Assembly: GCA_033063855.1 (NCBI GenBank)
Contig: CP093831.1
Span: 14,322,001-14,386,000 of the forward strand
From: Smittia aterrima
Taxonomy: Eukaryota > Arthropoda > Insecta > Diptera > Chironomidae
Direction of reading: 5' to 3'
Length of the DNA stretch: 64,000 bases
The notes beneath the pieces are model-generated. The model was given only the letters and a program-made list of their open reading frames with translations. It did not search any database and was not told where the DNA came from. Position numbers and translations under genes: made by a program. Numbering within the stretch: position 1 is the stretch's first letter; every line of letters begins with the position of its first letter. Shown piece after piece: positions 27,039 to 41,100 of the stretch.

Positions 27039-30000
27039 TTAAATCATTCGACGTCGGGATGAACGCAATACAGATGACGATGATGCTGAAGATGACGACG
27101 AGCTGTCGTCTTTTTGTTCAACATCAACAGGTTTAGCTCGACGTGCTGTGATGATTGTTTTCTCTTTGGATTTAATCTCTGACTTCAAGTTGGTGTCAGT
27201 TGGAGATGATTTTGGTTTTCTTGCAGTCTTCGGAACAATCTTTGCTTGAGCTGTCGAATCTTCATCACTCAAGTCTATGTAAATCAACGATGGAGGCTTG
27301 GAAGATTTAGAAGCTGATCCTCTCTTGAATTCCTTTTTTGAAGTTTTGAGTTTGAGAAATTCTTTGAAAGATATATTTTGGTTCGTCTGCTGAACTTCAG
27401 TCTTTTCGATGAGGTAATTGAGGTTTTCCTTGCGACAGAAAAGAACTTGCTTGAACGACTCATAATCTGGAACATCCGTTGTACAAATCAGATTAATTTC
27501 CTCGTAAATCTCTTCTACATCTTCTAAGCGATTCATTCTGATAAGTGTGTCAGCGCATTGGAAGAGCCAACGGATGGAGTAGACAGCGAAACTGACTTTG
27601 TTGATCATAAGAAACTCGCTGTCTTTGGAACGTCGAAGTTTATCGCAAACATTTCTCCAAGGCTCCAATGCGAACTCATTAAACTTTTGACTAACATTCC
27701 ATTTCCCAGTCAGCCACATCAAACGAGAATAGTGACATCCAACTTGAAACATGACGAACTTAAGTTGAGGTGCTTTGCAAATTTCACATTTGCATGAAGC
27801 TTTGTGAATAAAACTTTCTAGCTGGACATTTAGTAACTCTGAGTTATCTTTGTACAACGTGGAAATCTCCTAAAATATGAATTTGATTTATTATATTGAT
27901 CAATTAAAAAAATCTTCTCACTTACGCAATGTATCGGACTTGATGGTGCAACAACATTTTTCCTAATCCTTTCCGTTTGCAAATTCACAGCAAGAACGGA
28001 TGATACGGTCTCAGCTTTGTAAGGCGAGTCAACGAGAATCTTTTGTTTCAGTCCTAGGAGTTTTGTGATATCTTGCAGCTGACCCTATATAAAAAAAATA
28101 TTTTAAATAAAACTTGAAAATGTTTGCTGGGTTTCTCTCACCTTTGCTTTATCCAATTTTTCCATATTCAAATATCTCAAGATTGACAACGAGAGCAGCT
28201 CAAGTGTCCTGATGCAAAATCGGTTTTTCACGACTGAGTGGATGAGAACGTTGATTGCGTGTTCGTAGTGATCCATGTCTATCATTCTATTCATTGAGTG
28301 GTTGACCGCTTCCGTACTGTATCGATATAAAATTTGATAGAATTGACAAGCAAACTCGTGATCGTAAGTTGTTACGCTGAGGAGCATTGAACTTGCTACA
28401 CTCCTAAAATGATCGGCACTTCGATTAAAGCAGTTTTTGTTGATTTCCACAAGACAGAAGTACATCTTTGCGTGAATCGTTACGCGGTTGGCAGCATCTT
28501 CAGGCACCTTCCATGTTTCCCATAAAGTTTTGAACTGATTCCAACGTAGAAATGCTGATTTCTTCTTTTTCGAAACTAAATAAACCCAAAGACTGAGTAG
28601 ATATGACAGAATGTAGGATTGAACTGATGGTGATTTATCGACGAAAGAAGAAATGTAATCCTTATCTAAAGCCTCATTAGCACGTTCGAAAACCTCTTCA
28701 ATAGTCAAAGGCTTCAATTTCTTTGAAAGCTTTAAGTAATTTCCGGTTGAGTCTAGAAGTGAAGGCTGGTGATCAACGAAGAAAGTAGCAGCATTCAAAA
28801 GATCTTTGATGCTTTCTCCTTGGAGTATCGCTAAATGCCAAAGCAAAGTAAATGCCTCAATGTCCTTGTATTTAATTCCACGCATGAAGTATTGACTTGC
28901 GATGTTCCTGACAATACTTAGAAGACGAGTCGTCGATGTAATTTTGTCCAAATCGTCTTTATGTTGCGTCAGATGACAAATCACATCAGTGAAATGACAT
29001 AAGCTCTCGTTCAAATACTTCAAAGTGTCAAGCTCATCGTTGAGTTGAAGCTCCTCAATCATTTGCGAAAGGCTTCGTGATTTTGCTTCGCTGCGTTCGC
29101 ATGAGGCATATTTCGTGAGGTAGATCGAATAGTTGCAGTAGGCCAGTGCCAATGAAACATCGAAGTCTAAATGTTTCTTCTTTTCATCCTCAAACTGTTT
29201 AATCACCTTCTTTAAAACGTCAAAATTTTCTTCTTTGTTCACTGTTGTCAAGGTTGAATCTGGCAGAGTTTGGCATGCTACAGCAAGAATCTTCACATCA
29301 TTCGTAACCTTAGTCAATTCTACGAAGAGTTTTGCGATCTTTTCATAGTTTGAAGCAGCAGAATATCGAAATATGGCCGTCATCTCGATCAACATGAATT
29401 CGTCTTTTGGAATGTAAGTTGTGTCTATAAACTTGGAAACGTCGAACAAATCGCTGTTAATGAAGTCAGTTGCAGTATCAAAATCCAAAAGTTGAGTCAT
29501 GTCACGAAGAATTGTCATCAATCTCATCTGTGAACTTTTGAAAGCTTTTGTTCCTTGAGTTTCCTCTGTGGCTAGCATTTTTCGACAAGCAAGTAATGCT
29601 GCTAAGCCATTTGCACTGATCAAGGCTGTGCTTTTATCCTTTTCTTTTCCATAAATACTCAAAATCTGTGTCAAGTCTGCGTTGGCCAATTTCACTTCTT
29701 TTGGAATTTTATTGTAGATGCCCATCATTGTCGTTATGCAAGTATCAAGGTGTTTCATGTTTTCTCGAAGCAGCGACGGGTTTGTTGCAAAGTACAGAAC
29801 TAAATTATAGATGGACTTGGCAGCGTGAAGCATTTCAGAATCTTTAGATTTGCATTTTAATCCACAGCATATCTCCGCGTAATATTTTACGTGATATTCA
29901 ACATTACTGGCGACCGACGAATCGTATTTTTCTGCTTTAACGATAATCCCTGCCAAACTCAGGACTGAATCAATTGCGCTTATAATCTTGTGACGCTTGA

Positions 30001-31100
30001 TATCGGTGCAGCAAGATATTATTCCTTCTTCGCTTTTAATAAACTTCAGAACGTGAAACATTCGTACGACTAGTTGGTGGTAAGCCGCGAGACATTCGGC
30101 AGTTTCCTCAAAGTACTTCAGTTTGTCTCTAAACAGTTTAACAATCATGTATGTCGTCTTTTGGAAAATAAAGGTGGTGCTTCCTGAAGATTTACTGGTC
30201 TTGAAATGGTCGGTTTTAATTTGCTTGAGTCCTAGTTTGGTGATTGCTTTTTCGCAGCACATATTCAAAACGTAATTTAGCATCGTACAGCACTTTTTAT
30301 GTTCTTTGTTGGTTAGCATTTTGTTGAGCGTTTCTGTCAAAAGCAAGCAACACTGCCAGACAGCATCTTGAGATTGTCCATATTCGGTGAGGAAGATAAT
30401 GATACTGAGAACTTCATCGAAAGTTTTGTCATCATCGATCAAAAACAGTTGATTCGAAATAGTTGCTATCAGAGTTGCATTGAGGAACTCGACAAGATCG
30501 TCCCATTTCTTTCCATTTATGAATTTCGAAGCGACTCGCGTCATAGAGTTCAAGAGGTTTATGCTAACATTTTGCTCTGATTTGTAACGACGAAGAATTG
30601 ATTCATAGTTTTGGTATAATCTCACGCGTTGATCCTTTGTTTCGACAACGGCCAGAAGTTTCTCTGATATGTAGAAAAGAGCTTCAAAATTCTTGCATTC
30701 AGGAACTTTTGAGAAACTGCTAAGAGCAACGATTTCTTCTAAGACATCAGTTCGGTACTAAAATAAATATTGTGTTCGTTTAGCGACAAGTTTGATAATG
30801 AGTTTTAAGTCTCACCTTCTTTTCTGCTATATAGCTGTAGAGACAAGAAATTAGGAAGTCTTTGGATCCACTTGGTTCATCAATAATTTCTCTTAGCAAC
30901 TTCAGAATTTCACACAATTTGCCGATCGAGAGACTCGGAGAACCGGCAATTTCCAACAGCTCTTTAAACGAAGTTTGCTCGAAATATCTTCCCTTTGCGA
31001 TTTCTTTCTTGATTGCTAGAATGTGAGTTGAAGAATCCTTATCCTTGACGATCTTGTTGCAAATATCTTTGATTGCTATGAGAATTTTTTCTCCCGACAT
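27039..31100 (-). CDS. thr: Three rows-like separase N-terminal partner
   Basis: Helical-repeat protein of 1296 residues; exons 30816-31100, 28142-30757, 27926-28084, 27039-27869. In flies separase is split: the protease (Sse) lacks the large helical N-terminus, which a separate protein, Three rows (~1380 residues), supplies to control sister-chromatid separation. The call rests on length, an all-alpha repeat-like composition, and a C-terminal segment with CKCEICKAPQLKFVMFQ followed by YSRLMWLTGKW. This resembles the Cys-rich segment before the helical spacer in vertebrate separase. The last ~110 residues are a basic/Ser tail (SSSSSASSSS). There is no caspase-like protease domain. No recognisable domain would be left if the name is wrong. 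Confidence 0.65.
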
Positions 31101-31603
31101 TTTAAGGCGATTTATATCAATTTCATCACTGCACTAACAAACAGAATGTTGCTTTAGCACTGGAGAACACTTGCTATTGAAATATTATTGTTTTAATCTA
31201 AGATATCAATTTAAAAAACACTTTACGATGTTGTTTTTTCTGATTTCAACGGTTTTGATAGAGGGTCACTCAAATAGATTTCTCCGATGAATTTCTGTGA
31301 ACACGATTAAGGATAATTGTCAATTTATTCAGTTGTTCGACTTAATTCTGGATAATCTTTGAAGTGTTACTTTGAGATCTATTCCTTATAATTATTATGA
31401 AATATCTCTTAACTTCACAAGCAAAGGTTTATGATCGAAAGTTTTCACATTTACTGAGCACGGCTATTGATTTGCCCCCTGCTCGATTTACCGGTTTGTG
31501 TCTTAGTTTGCGTCTTGAATTTCTTAAATCTCAAAAAAAGTAAACAAGAAATCAAATCCGGAATTTTAGCGATTTTTTGTCATATAAGGCTTGAAACGAC
31601 GAC
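31101..31603. promoter_or_regulatory. Divergent three rows / SPAG7 promoter region
   Basis: 500 bp between divergent start codons. It is AT rich, with no ORF and no clear TATA box at core-promoter distance. Confidence 0.4.
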
Positions 31604-32336
31604 ATGGATCTTCTCGATGACATTCTAAGCTCGATGGATAACAACAAACGGCCAGGAATGAGTCAACCCGATAAAGCAATTCAAAGTAAGCGATAAATCT
31701 TGCATGATTGTTTTAATATATTCTAAATGCGATAAACAATTTTTAGAAAGATATCAAGAACAACAGAAAGTAGCTGAAAAAGAACGTCAGATTATCAACA
31801 ACTATAAAGTAAAGATCCAGAATAAACTTGCGGCCTTTTTAAAAGATGACAAACTCGCTACAATGGAATTTCCGTCAATGGAAAAAATATTTCGATCTGT
31901 GATCATTGAAACAGTAGAAGAGTCTTGCAGTAGCCTTTACTGTCATACATTTGGAAAGGAAGATCGCTACGTAATAATCTATAAGAATCCCCCATCTGAA
32001 TTGGAAATCGAAGCTCGCCGATATTTCGATTATAAAAGTTGGAATAAGGATATTGAAGCTGAGTACAAGAAGAAGAAAGAAGAGGACAAATCATTGATGA
32101 TTCCCACTGCATCTTCGTCTGACTCTGCAAATGGAGAACCACGTGAGCAGTCAAAAGGCGGCAAGAAGAACAAACTAGTTCACCTGGAGTGTGAGGCACT
32201 AGGTACAGATCTCAACAGAAACTACGGAATGGTCTCTACAGAATTAAAAAAAGATACACGAAGCATCGAGCAAACCTTGAACGACATACAGCAAAAGAAA
32301 CGGTTGAAGACCCAACATCAAAGCGATAACATTTAG
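31604..32336 (+). CDS. Sperm-associated antigen 7 (SPAG7) homologue, R3H-domain protein
   Basis: Small nuclear protein with an R3H-type single-stranded nucleic acid binding domain. Exons 31604-31685 and 31747-32336 give 223 residues, close to vertebrate SPAG7 (227). It begins MDLLDDILSSMDNN like SPAG7 (DLLGSILSSM). The R3H-like part spans about 60-120 (FPSMEKIFRSVIIETVEES, then DRYVIIYK). The C-terminus is the most conserved: NRNYGMVSTELKKDTRSIEQ, then LNDIQQKKR. Lys-rich and charged segments lie between. It is divergent from three rows and convergent with verprolin. Confidence 0.88.
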
Positions 32337-32834
32337 GTATGAGATTAGCTCCGCAATGTATACCAAAGTTAGATTTTTCGCCATCTGTTTATAATGACAA
32401 ACAACTTCGACATCTCAACTTATTTAAAAACTTTTTATTAGATTTTCTTCAACATTTTCGTCTCGATTAGTCGAGAGACTTCAATTTATTATCGATCAAT
32501 TTAGAAACAGATATGAACTGTCTTTATTTGAGAGATGGAATCCTGTCCAATAAAACAGAAACTTAAGAAATTCACATCCCTCCGTTTGTTAACACATTTG
32601 ATTAGTTTCTTTTAGAAAATAATAAAAGATGAAATTAGATAATTAAAGAAGTTTGATATTTTAAACCTTTGGTAAATTAATATGATGAAGAAGAATTGCG
32701 ATCAAGTGCGTCATGCACATGTCTCTTTGCTCTTTCTATGTCGATAAGAGTCGTCTTAAGTAGTTGAAAATAAAAGAAGGTAAAATACTATTGCAATCGC
32801 CTGAAATGCCCATTCACGATTTGTGACTTTGGAA
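32337..32834. terminator. Convergent 3' ends of SPAG7 and verprolin
   Basis: About 500 bp, AT rich, containing the two opposed 3'UTRs with several AATAAA-like motifs on the plus strand (for example near 32550 and 32620). No gene is seen. Confidence 0.4.
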
Positions 32835-34419
32835 TTAAATTCCATTTGCCTGTCGTAAACCTCTCGACGGGTAAGACTTGTCGAGGTTCATAAATGGCCT
32901 CGGAGTTGGGAACTCTGATACGTTGTGAAATAGAAGTGAGTAACGTGACTCTAAATCAACGAGCAATCGTGTAATTGGTTGATTTGGATTGGGACTCGGA
33001 TACTTTCCATTGGCACCGTTTTCAATACTGTTTCTCATCGATGAATGTCTTCTTGGGACTTCTGGGGGAGCTTGATTGCCATTCGGAGCGATTATAGGCG
33101 TTTGAGGTGCTCTTGGCTGTCCTTGAGAGCTTAATCGATGTGGAGGCAATGGCGGAGCAGAAGCGTCAGTTGAATCAATGCTCTTGTCCATGCTGCTAAT
33201 ATTATTCGATGATCCCGAGTTTGGTAATCTTCGTGGGGCAGATAAATTCTGCTCATTGCTGGACAGATTCAAGGCGTTTGTGGATTTTGCATGATTGTTG
33301 GTCAGATTTGTGCCAGGTTGACGTGACGGTACAGGAGGGGGAGGCGGTTTATTCGTAGGTCTTTGTGCGCTTGGTTTTTGAATCGGAGTCTGGAAGTTCA
33401 GAGCATCCTGAATTTTCTGCTGATTGCTTGAGTTCATTCGCATTGTGCCGAAATGATTATCAGAGTTAAAAGGGCCGGAAGGCGAAATAGCTACCGGAGG
33501 TGACCTAAGAATAAACGAGGATTAATTTATTGAAGCGCAAAACAAAGAGCGAATATACCTTGGAGATTTCATTGACTGATGTCTAGCGACAACTTTCCTA
33601 TCACCATTAAAGCTATTATTTCCACTTGTCACTAGCTTAAGCTGAGGAGGTGGCTTTGGAGCCAAGTTTGGTTTTCCATGATTGATTATTTTAGGGGGAT
33701 TGGGGATCGCTGGCGCTATACCAACTTGAGGCTTATTAAAGAGCGACGATTTGTTGGCTAGCGAATCAGATATGCTTGGTGATGGAGTTTGATTTGCGCT
33801 AATGACACTAAAACACGAAATTACAACATAAATATGTGTAAGCAAGCGAGAGTAGAGCTTATATTTTTTAGTATCTTACCTTTGTTTCGATTTAATCTCA
33901 TTGATGAACGAGTTTGATGATGCTGGTGGCGTTGTCTAAAATTAGAATCGAGATTAAAAATAATATCAACATGATGAAGTGGACCATTGCAAAGTAAAGG
34001 AAATATTTTTAGGACATTGCGTTGGTCGTTCAACTTACTTCCTTCTGCTCTGAAACAATTGAAGTTTCTTTCGTTGGTGATGTCTTATTCTTTTTAAGTG
34101 TCAACTTGAATTGAAGCTCGTCCGTGATGTTGGCGAAGCCTCCCGGAGGTTTTCTCATAGGAGAAGAGGTTGCCGAGTCTGGTGAAGTCTTTAAAGGAGT
34201 TGTCCCTCGTGAACGTGACGGAGCTGGGTCGCCAGCAACTTTACCAGCTACAGCAGGAGCACTTTTATCAACAGTTTGAACTTTCTTGAGCTGTTTTCCT
34301 TTCTGAATTTGCCCAAGTAGTGCATTTCTCATATCGCCGCCTCCGGAATTCGATGCAGCTGGTACAAACTTCTTGACTGGTGCCATCATTGGCGGCGGTG
34401 GCGGAGGAGGACCAGACAT
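32835..34419 (-). CDS. Vrp1: Verprolin / WIP (WASP-interacting protein)
   Basis: Actin regulator that binds G-actin and WASP; fly Vrp1 is needed for myoblast fusion. Exons: 34039-34419, 33880-33935, 33559-33807, 32835-33504; 451 residues. It starts with a polyproline stretch (SGPPPPPPPMM), then a WH2 motif at about 30-50 (MRNALLGQIQKGKQLKKV). Proline-rich SH3/profilin ligands follow (PNLAPKPPPQLK, NKPPPPPVPSRQP, SAPPLPPHR). The C-terminal WASP-binding segment is ESRYSLLFHNVSEFPTPRPF, matching the ESRFTFH...FPPP motif of WIP. The start is the first ATG after a 5'UTR acceptor (TTTCTAG at about 34445). Confidence 0.93.
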
Positions 34420-35147
34420 CACGTAGCAAGTTCCTTGGCCGTTCTAGAAATAAAATTATGTTTTGTAAAAAAAAATGATTTTTCTGATAAGGAACGTCCT
34501 TGACAAATTATATCTCCCGTTCAATATCTTCATCGATTTGAACTATAAATTCGAAACTTACACTTTAGAAATGTTTGTCGTCACTAGGTAAAATAATTAT
34601 TGGATGTTGATTAGCTACGATTAAGCGAATCTATTGTTTTCAGTGTGCCACCCAGTTTCTTTCTTATTTCACTAGTTATTTCTCTTGTGATGGTATCTTC
34701 TCTTTACTGCAATAGATTTAGAACTGAACAACGAATTGAGACATTCTCGAAAAGAAGATCTTGTGAGCACGACGATGTTAAACAGTGGAATGATCAGAGC
34801 AGACTTTTATGAAAGTTTTCCAAATTTCTTCAACAATGATTCACTCCGCTCTCTTCGTTACCGACTTGGGGCGTCGAACTGCAGCCAATTCAAACTTTGA
34901 CTGTTACAGCAATTCGGAGAAATAAAAGTTATTCTCAGCGAGAATATATCAGTTAAAGGCCTCGACTTGATGTGTTGAATCTGTCTCAAAAGACCTCGCA
35001 ACACATAACTTGTTCAATGATTGTTGAACTTATTGTTAAACGCAGCCATTGCGTTCAGAGAAAGCAAGGGAGCGTTCAAGAATTAAAAATATGTGAAAAT
35101 AAAAAAATGTCTGAAACTGAGATATTTGAAATTAAAATTCAAATATC
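34420..35147. promoter_or_regulatory. Divergent verprolin / zinc-finger gene region
   Basis: 730 bp with the spliced 5'UTR of verprolin on the minus strand and the 5' region of the large zinc-finger gene on the plus strand. I see no coding sequence beyond short chance frames. Confidence 0.4.
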
Positions 35148-38100
35148 ATGGAATTAAACAGCAAAAACTCAATAAATAATAGCGCCAGTCTTTGTTTGTT
35201 TTGTGATAAAGCGTTTACAAATAATGTAGATCAAGAGAATCATGTAGAACGTGACCATAAAACAATTTTATCAAAGGGAAAAGGGAGTAGAAGAAGTGAA
35301 CGAATAACAAAAAACATCTCGAGTTCGGAAAATTCTCCCTTTCCCGGTTGCTTTCACTGCAGTAAAAGATCGATTCGTACAGACGACTTGGAATCCCTGT
35401 TCCAACATTTATTAACATCACACAAAGATGTTTATTTTGGCTGTAAATGTAAAATCAGAACTCTTGATAAGTTTTCCCTTGCAAATCACAAGAAAATTTG
35501 TAAAATCGGTGGAAAATCATTGGCTCGCGTATCTGCTGAGAATGTGAGTGACAATCGAAAGTCTTCGAAGAAATCGCAAGACGCTAAGAGCAATGGGGAG
35601 TCTAAGTATGATAGTTTATCGGAGTCAGAGGACAGTGTATCAGTCGCAGCGTCAACACGGACCTTGTCTACAAACGCCATTCATAAAAAGTCTGATAGAA
35701 GTAAATTGAAAATTCATAGTAAAACCACTAGAGTTAATGAGAAAGGCCGGAAGAGCAAGAGCTCGAGTAGTAGCACAATCAGCAGCGCCAGCAGCAATCG
35801 AACAGGCGAAGAAGAATACACAATACCGTTGACACGGCAAAAGCTAAAAGAACCACCATCCAGATTGGGGGCAGCGCAAAATCGATCGTCGAGCAACAAG
35901 AAATCTCAAAAGACCAATAAAGCGGCTCAGACGATTGACAACAAAGCTATTGCGCATATTTCGCCGCCAACCAAAGCCCTTCGTACAAAATCCAGCAAAA
36001 TTCTGAACTCGAACACTCAGAGTAACAATTTGGAACCACCTGAAGTTATACAGAAAGTGGAAGCTGTTAGTGCTGAATTTGACGAAGATTTCTATAAAAA
36101 TATCAGCCAAAATATCAGAGTTAATTTGAGCAGTTACATTGATGGCAAGAGTGATCGGCTACTCAATCGACCAGTCTTTGAAAAGATTGCTTCAACAGAT
36201 TGTACGTCTGAGAGTTCTGTTACCGACGCTGTGTATGATAAAGAAATCCACGAAGCAACAAACTTCGATCTCTCAACGCCATTCCCAGCTCTATTGACAG
36301 CAGAACAATATGGATTTGGCGAATCGAATCCAAACAAACATAAACGACAAATTACCAAAAACTCGTGGAAGTGGAAGTGGGATCTTATTAAAAAATATAA
36401 ATATGTGAATGAAGGTGGAAAGATTGTGAAGAAGGTGAAACAGATAACAACCGGACTGAAAGATTTATCGCAATTGGATATGTGGACACAATTGAGCATG
36501 CGATCACGATATCAAAATTTAAACATTACGAATGGTGTACATTCTGATTTTGCTGATGGATTGAACGATTTACAATCAACACGAACGATCAAAACACAAA
36601 ACATTGAGCAATTGAATCACATTCTCGATAAATGCTTAACACCGCAAATCGACATAGAACATAAGGAATTTGCTATCATTAAAGTTGAACCCGAAGATAA
36701 AGAAGAATTGGACGAGAATCTTGAGATGAACCCAGAAATTGAGTCAGAGGAAACCAGAGAGATTCTTAGCATGTGCAACTTAGTCAAATCAAACATCACA
36801 AAATCATCAAACCCAATGCTAAGCGGGGAGTGGGCTCGACCTCGATGTTTTATTTGCGTCGATTGTGGTTTAAAGTTTGATCTCATGAAAAGCTTAAATG
36901 ACCATAAGAATTCTGAACATCCGTACGTGGTGTCAGCTCATTACGAGATCGTGGGTCGTGAGAATCTCGAACAAGAGCTTTATAAGAATCTATTTCTTCC
37001 CAAGAAAGCTCTCCAAACAAATGGATTTGCACGAAGTCTTTCCGTTAACAGTGACAGCAAATCAAATGAAACCAATGAAGCCTCAACCTCCTCTGATAAT
37101 AGTTCTAAGTTTTTCGTGGACCAGAAAGAAAAGGAATGTTCAAAATGCCTAAAAATGATAAAATACTCAAGTGATAACGATATCGACAGACATATTCTTG
37201 ACTGCATCGAGGACCGCGTGTGGCTGCAAGCGAAGCGTAGAAGCAAATACCGTCGCTCACGTCGGAAAAATCGAAAGACGACGAGAAAGTCGCGGTTGTC
37301 TATCGATCAGAAGAAAACATTATCTAGTCCACCAACTCCATCAACAAAAGACAATACTGAAGGTAAGTTTCATTTTAACAAATTCAATTAAAAGTTGTTC
37401 ACTATTCTCTTAAACTTTTAGGCGAAAATTCAACATTGTCGATTTCAAATCCGCCAACACCAAAAAATGATCTCAAGAATTCAGCAGCAATCACTTCCAA
37501 AGCAAACAAAAACGATTCTTCAATTAATGAAGTTAAAACTGTCAACGGAAAAGTAAAGGATGGAATGAGCATTAAAAACTTCTTTCGAGTTAGCAAAATG
37601 ATTCCGGCGGTGCCGCAAAAGCTCGTAGTTCAAATGCTCGAGATTCCACCTCAAACCAACTCTCTGAGAACTTCATTAAGATCATCATCTGCAAAACGTT
37701 CAGCAAACATTGCTTTAAAAAATGATTCGGCTTCAAAAAACGACGAAGCGAGAGACAACTCGCAATCTGCAGAAGCAGTGAAATCAGAACATAAAATTGA
37801 AGAAATTTTGAAGCTAAATGACTTGAAGAAACTTGACGGATCGGATGATAAAAGTCCTCTCATTCCATTAACCATCTCAACGCCCGAAAAACAAAACGTC
37901 GATCTACAGCTTTGTAGTCCGACAAGCTCATCATCGCTTGTCAGCCCAACCTCTAATGTGCCTAAGAAAAAGAAGAAATTGAACGACTGCATTGCAATGT
38001 TAACTTGCAAGATTCAAGAGAAACTCGGCGTAAGCTTTTTTGAAGGACCAGTTGAAGAACCAACATCGCCTGAGAAACCATCGACCACAACGAATGAACC

Positions 38101-41100
38101 AATTGCAGTCGAGTTGAAAATTCCTGATTCGAAACCATCAAGTTCGTTCCAGATCGATTCTCTGCTAAAAGACAATTCATTCACTGATCCTGTTCAGGAT
38201 GAAGTCATCGATTTGAGCATTAAAAAGAAAACAGTTGAAGAACAAAAGCCAGAAGCTTTGCAATTAATATCAGAAGATACCACGATTGTTCAAGAAGAAA
38301 CAAAAATTGAAAATACTCACATCGTAGCGACATCAGAAGTAAAAGAATCGTTAGAAATTGATGAGTTAGTTTGCTGTGAAACCAAAATAGAACAATGTGA
38401 ACCAACAGAAGATGATCTGGCAAAGGAAGAAGAAAAAATTAACGAAAGCTTTCCTGGAATTAAGAATGATGAACCCGAATCTTCATTACATAAAATTGAA
38501 GAAGTTCTTGAAGAAGTTGTCGCTGCCAAAGAAGTAGAGATGCCGCCTAGTGAATTACCAATTGATAGTGATTCCTTCAAGATTAGCATCCCGAAAGAAA
38601 AGATTCCTAATCTGAATGAAATTCTAGATCATTATCAAGTGATAACTGTCAACAATATAAAGATTTCGGAGTCAGAGCGACGTGCGTTCGAAGAACAGAA
38701 AAATCGAATTTTGAAAATATTAAACAAAACGAAAAGCTTGACGAGAAAAATAGCAAACAAGAAGTCAGTAGCCAAGAAACCTGTAAAACGAAAAGCTCCT
38801 GCAAGAAAAGCTGCGATAAAACCAAATTCAAAGCGGAAGGAAGTGCCCAAACTCGAGGCTACGACAGTCAAAGAAGATTTTCCACTCGACGGCGAAAAGG
38901 TTGAAGAGAAAATCGAGGAAGTCATTAAAACGACAAACAGAATTAGATGTCGTCGTTTGTCTGTTATTGTCGATCCCATCGTTACGTTGTCGACTTTTCA
39001 AAACAAGAATCGCAAAATTCGTCTTACAAACAACTCTCAGCAAAACGGGTTCTACGAAATATTGGCGGCCAGTGAACAATTATTCGGAGATAGTAAACCG
39101 AAATCGGAGACTGCGACTGAGAAAGTTGCTGACGAAGAAAAGCCAGAGTGCGAAAATGTTTGTTCAGTTGAAAGTATCGTTGAAGCTAAAAAAGAAGAGA
39201 AAGAAGAAATTGCTGAGACAACTCCGACCAAGACTCGAGCTGCCAAAACGATCGCCACAAAGGAACTGAAAAAGCAAACTAGTGAAAAGATCGCTTCAAC
39301 TAAAAAGCTTGTGACTTCTTCACTTACCAAAACGAAATCGAAGAAGCCTGTCGAGAAAATTGTGGAGCAGTCTGAAGATCAAGAAATTGAAGAAAGTTTA
39401 AATGAAGAACCAGAAGTCGAAAGTGAGATACTTCCATCGCCAGGAAAGAAATCACGAACAAAGAAGCAAAACTTTGAACATCTCGTCTCTCCAGTCGTTG
39501 TTATTGAACCATTGGAAGAATCTTTAGAAACAGAGAAATTAAACAACGAGTTAAAAGCCGAAGAATCTAAAGTTAAACAGAGAAAACCAGTAGTCAGGGC
39601 CAAAAAGAGTTCGTTACCTTTAGAAGAAATCAAAGTTGAACAAAGTGTGAAAGTCAATTTAAAAGTTCAACCGGTGAAGAGGAAGAAAAATCCGCGAGGA
39701 AAGCAAGCGCAGAAGAAGGAAAACCGTCTTGATGTTTCATTCTCTTCAGACACAAGCAACGAGAATGATATTCCACTTTCTCAGTTGATAACACCATCGA
39801 CTGCAAATGAAGAAGTCAAAGCTATCGAAAGTGATAAAGAAGAAGAATCAATTACTCTTGAGACAAAACTTCCGGTTGATGTGCAACTCGAAAAATCTTT
39901 AGATTCCGAGAGAAACATTATCGAAGAAGAATTGATTCCGAATAAAGAGGAAAACAAAGTTGATGAAGACCTTGAACCGTTCTTAAATAGAACTTCGTCA
40001 TCAATTGATCTGACACGAGATGATGCGAAAGAAAAATCCTTCGATCCTTTCACAATAAACGAAGATTCATTCTTCAACGACGATTTAGACAACGACCCTA
40101 GTGATAAAATCAACGATCTAGTGAACAACATTATTAACAGTTCTGAGTTCCAAAATGATTCCGAGAGTGAAAAGAGTGAGTGTTTTAAATCGTTGTCAAG
40201 CAAAGATCAAAAGACTTCGTGTGAAATTTGCAAAAGATGTTTCCGTAATCAGAAAGGCTACGAGAAGCATTGCACGACCAACACGCATATCATGAAAGCA
40301 GAGCGGAAGAACCGTGGCATGTCGAAGGTTCAAGATAAAGAAGTTAGTAAAGCTACATCAGAACCTGAAACTGTAATGAAAGCTCCGACGCCCATTCTTG
40401 ATGAAGCAGCCAAAGTCTTCAGAACAAAAGGAGCTTTGAAAACATTTGACGGAATTTTGCATCTTTCGCCAGAAGAAGAAATCGAACATACAAAGTCACC
40501 TGAGTGCGTTGAGCTGCTTCCTAAAATCAAGTTAGATCCTGAACCAAAACCACCACACGGCAATGACGATAAACTTTATTACGAATTTAAAATGGAGAAG
40601 AAGCCTGAAGACATGACACCGAAAGATAAGGATCAGCTCTTCGATAGTCTCTTTAACAGTCTTGAAGCGAAAGATTCTGACTCTTTGCAAGCTCCACCAG
40701 ATCCAATTTCACTGTCAGCGACACCACAAGACTCAGAGATTGAGTCCTCGAGTACTTCATGGGATCTGAAGCACGATGCTGATATTGAATGGGACGAAGC
40801 TGCTTCGAACCCAGACAATGTTCCATTTGCCAACGCAATCAAAGAACGTTACCCGAAGAAAATCGCTGTTAAGATAAATAAATCGAAAGACACAGCAGTC
40901 AGCATTCCCACGAAATCTTTAATCATGGGCAAGATCTTCAAGAAACATCGCGACCGCGAAACGCAGAGAACACCGCAAGCTGATGCACCGAATAACAAAC
41001 CCGGAATTAAGAATAGTTTAGATGAGATATTCGATCACTTGAAGAACTCCGCGGAAATTGATGACAAAGTTTTGACATGCCCATCGCCAAAAACCTTATT

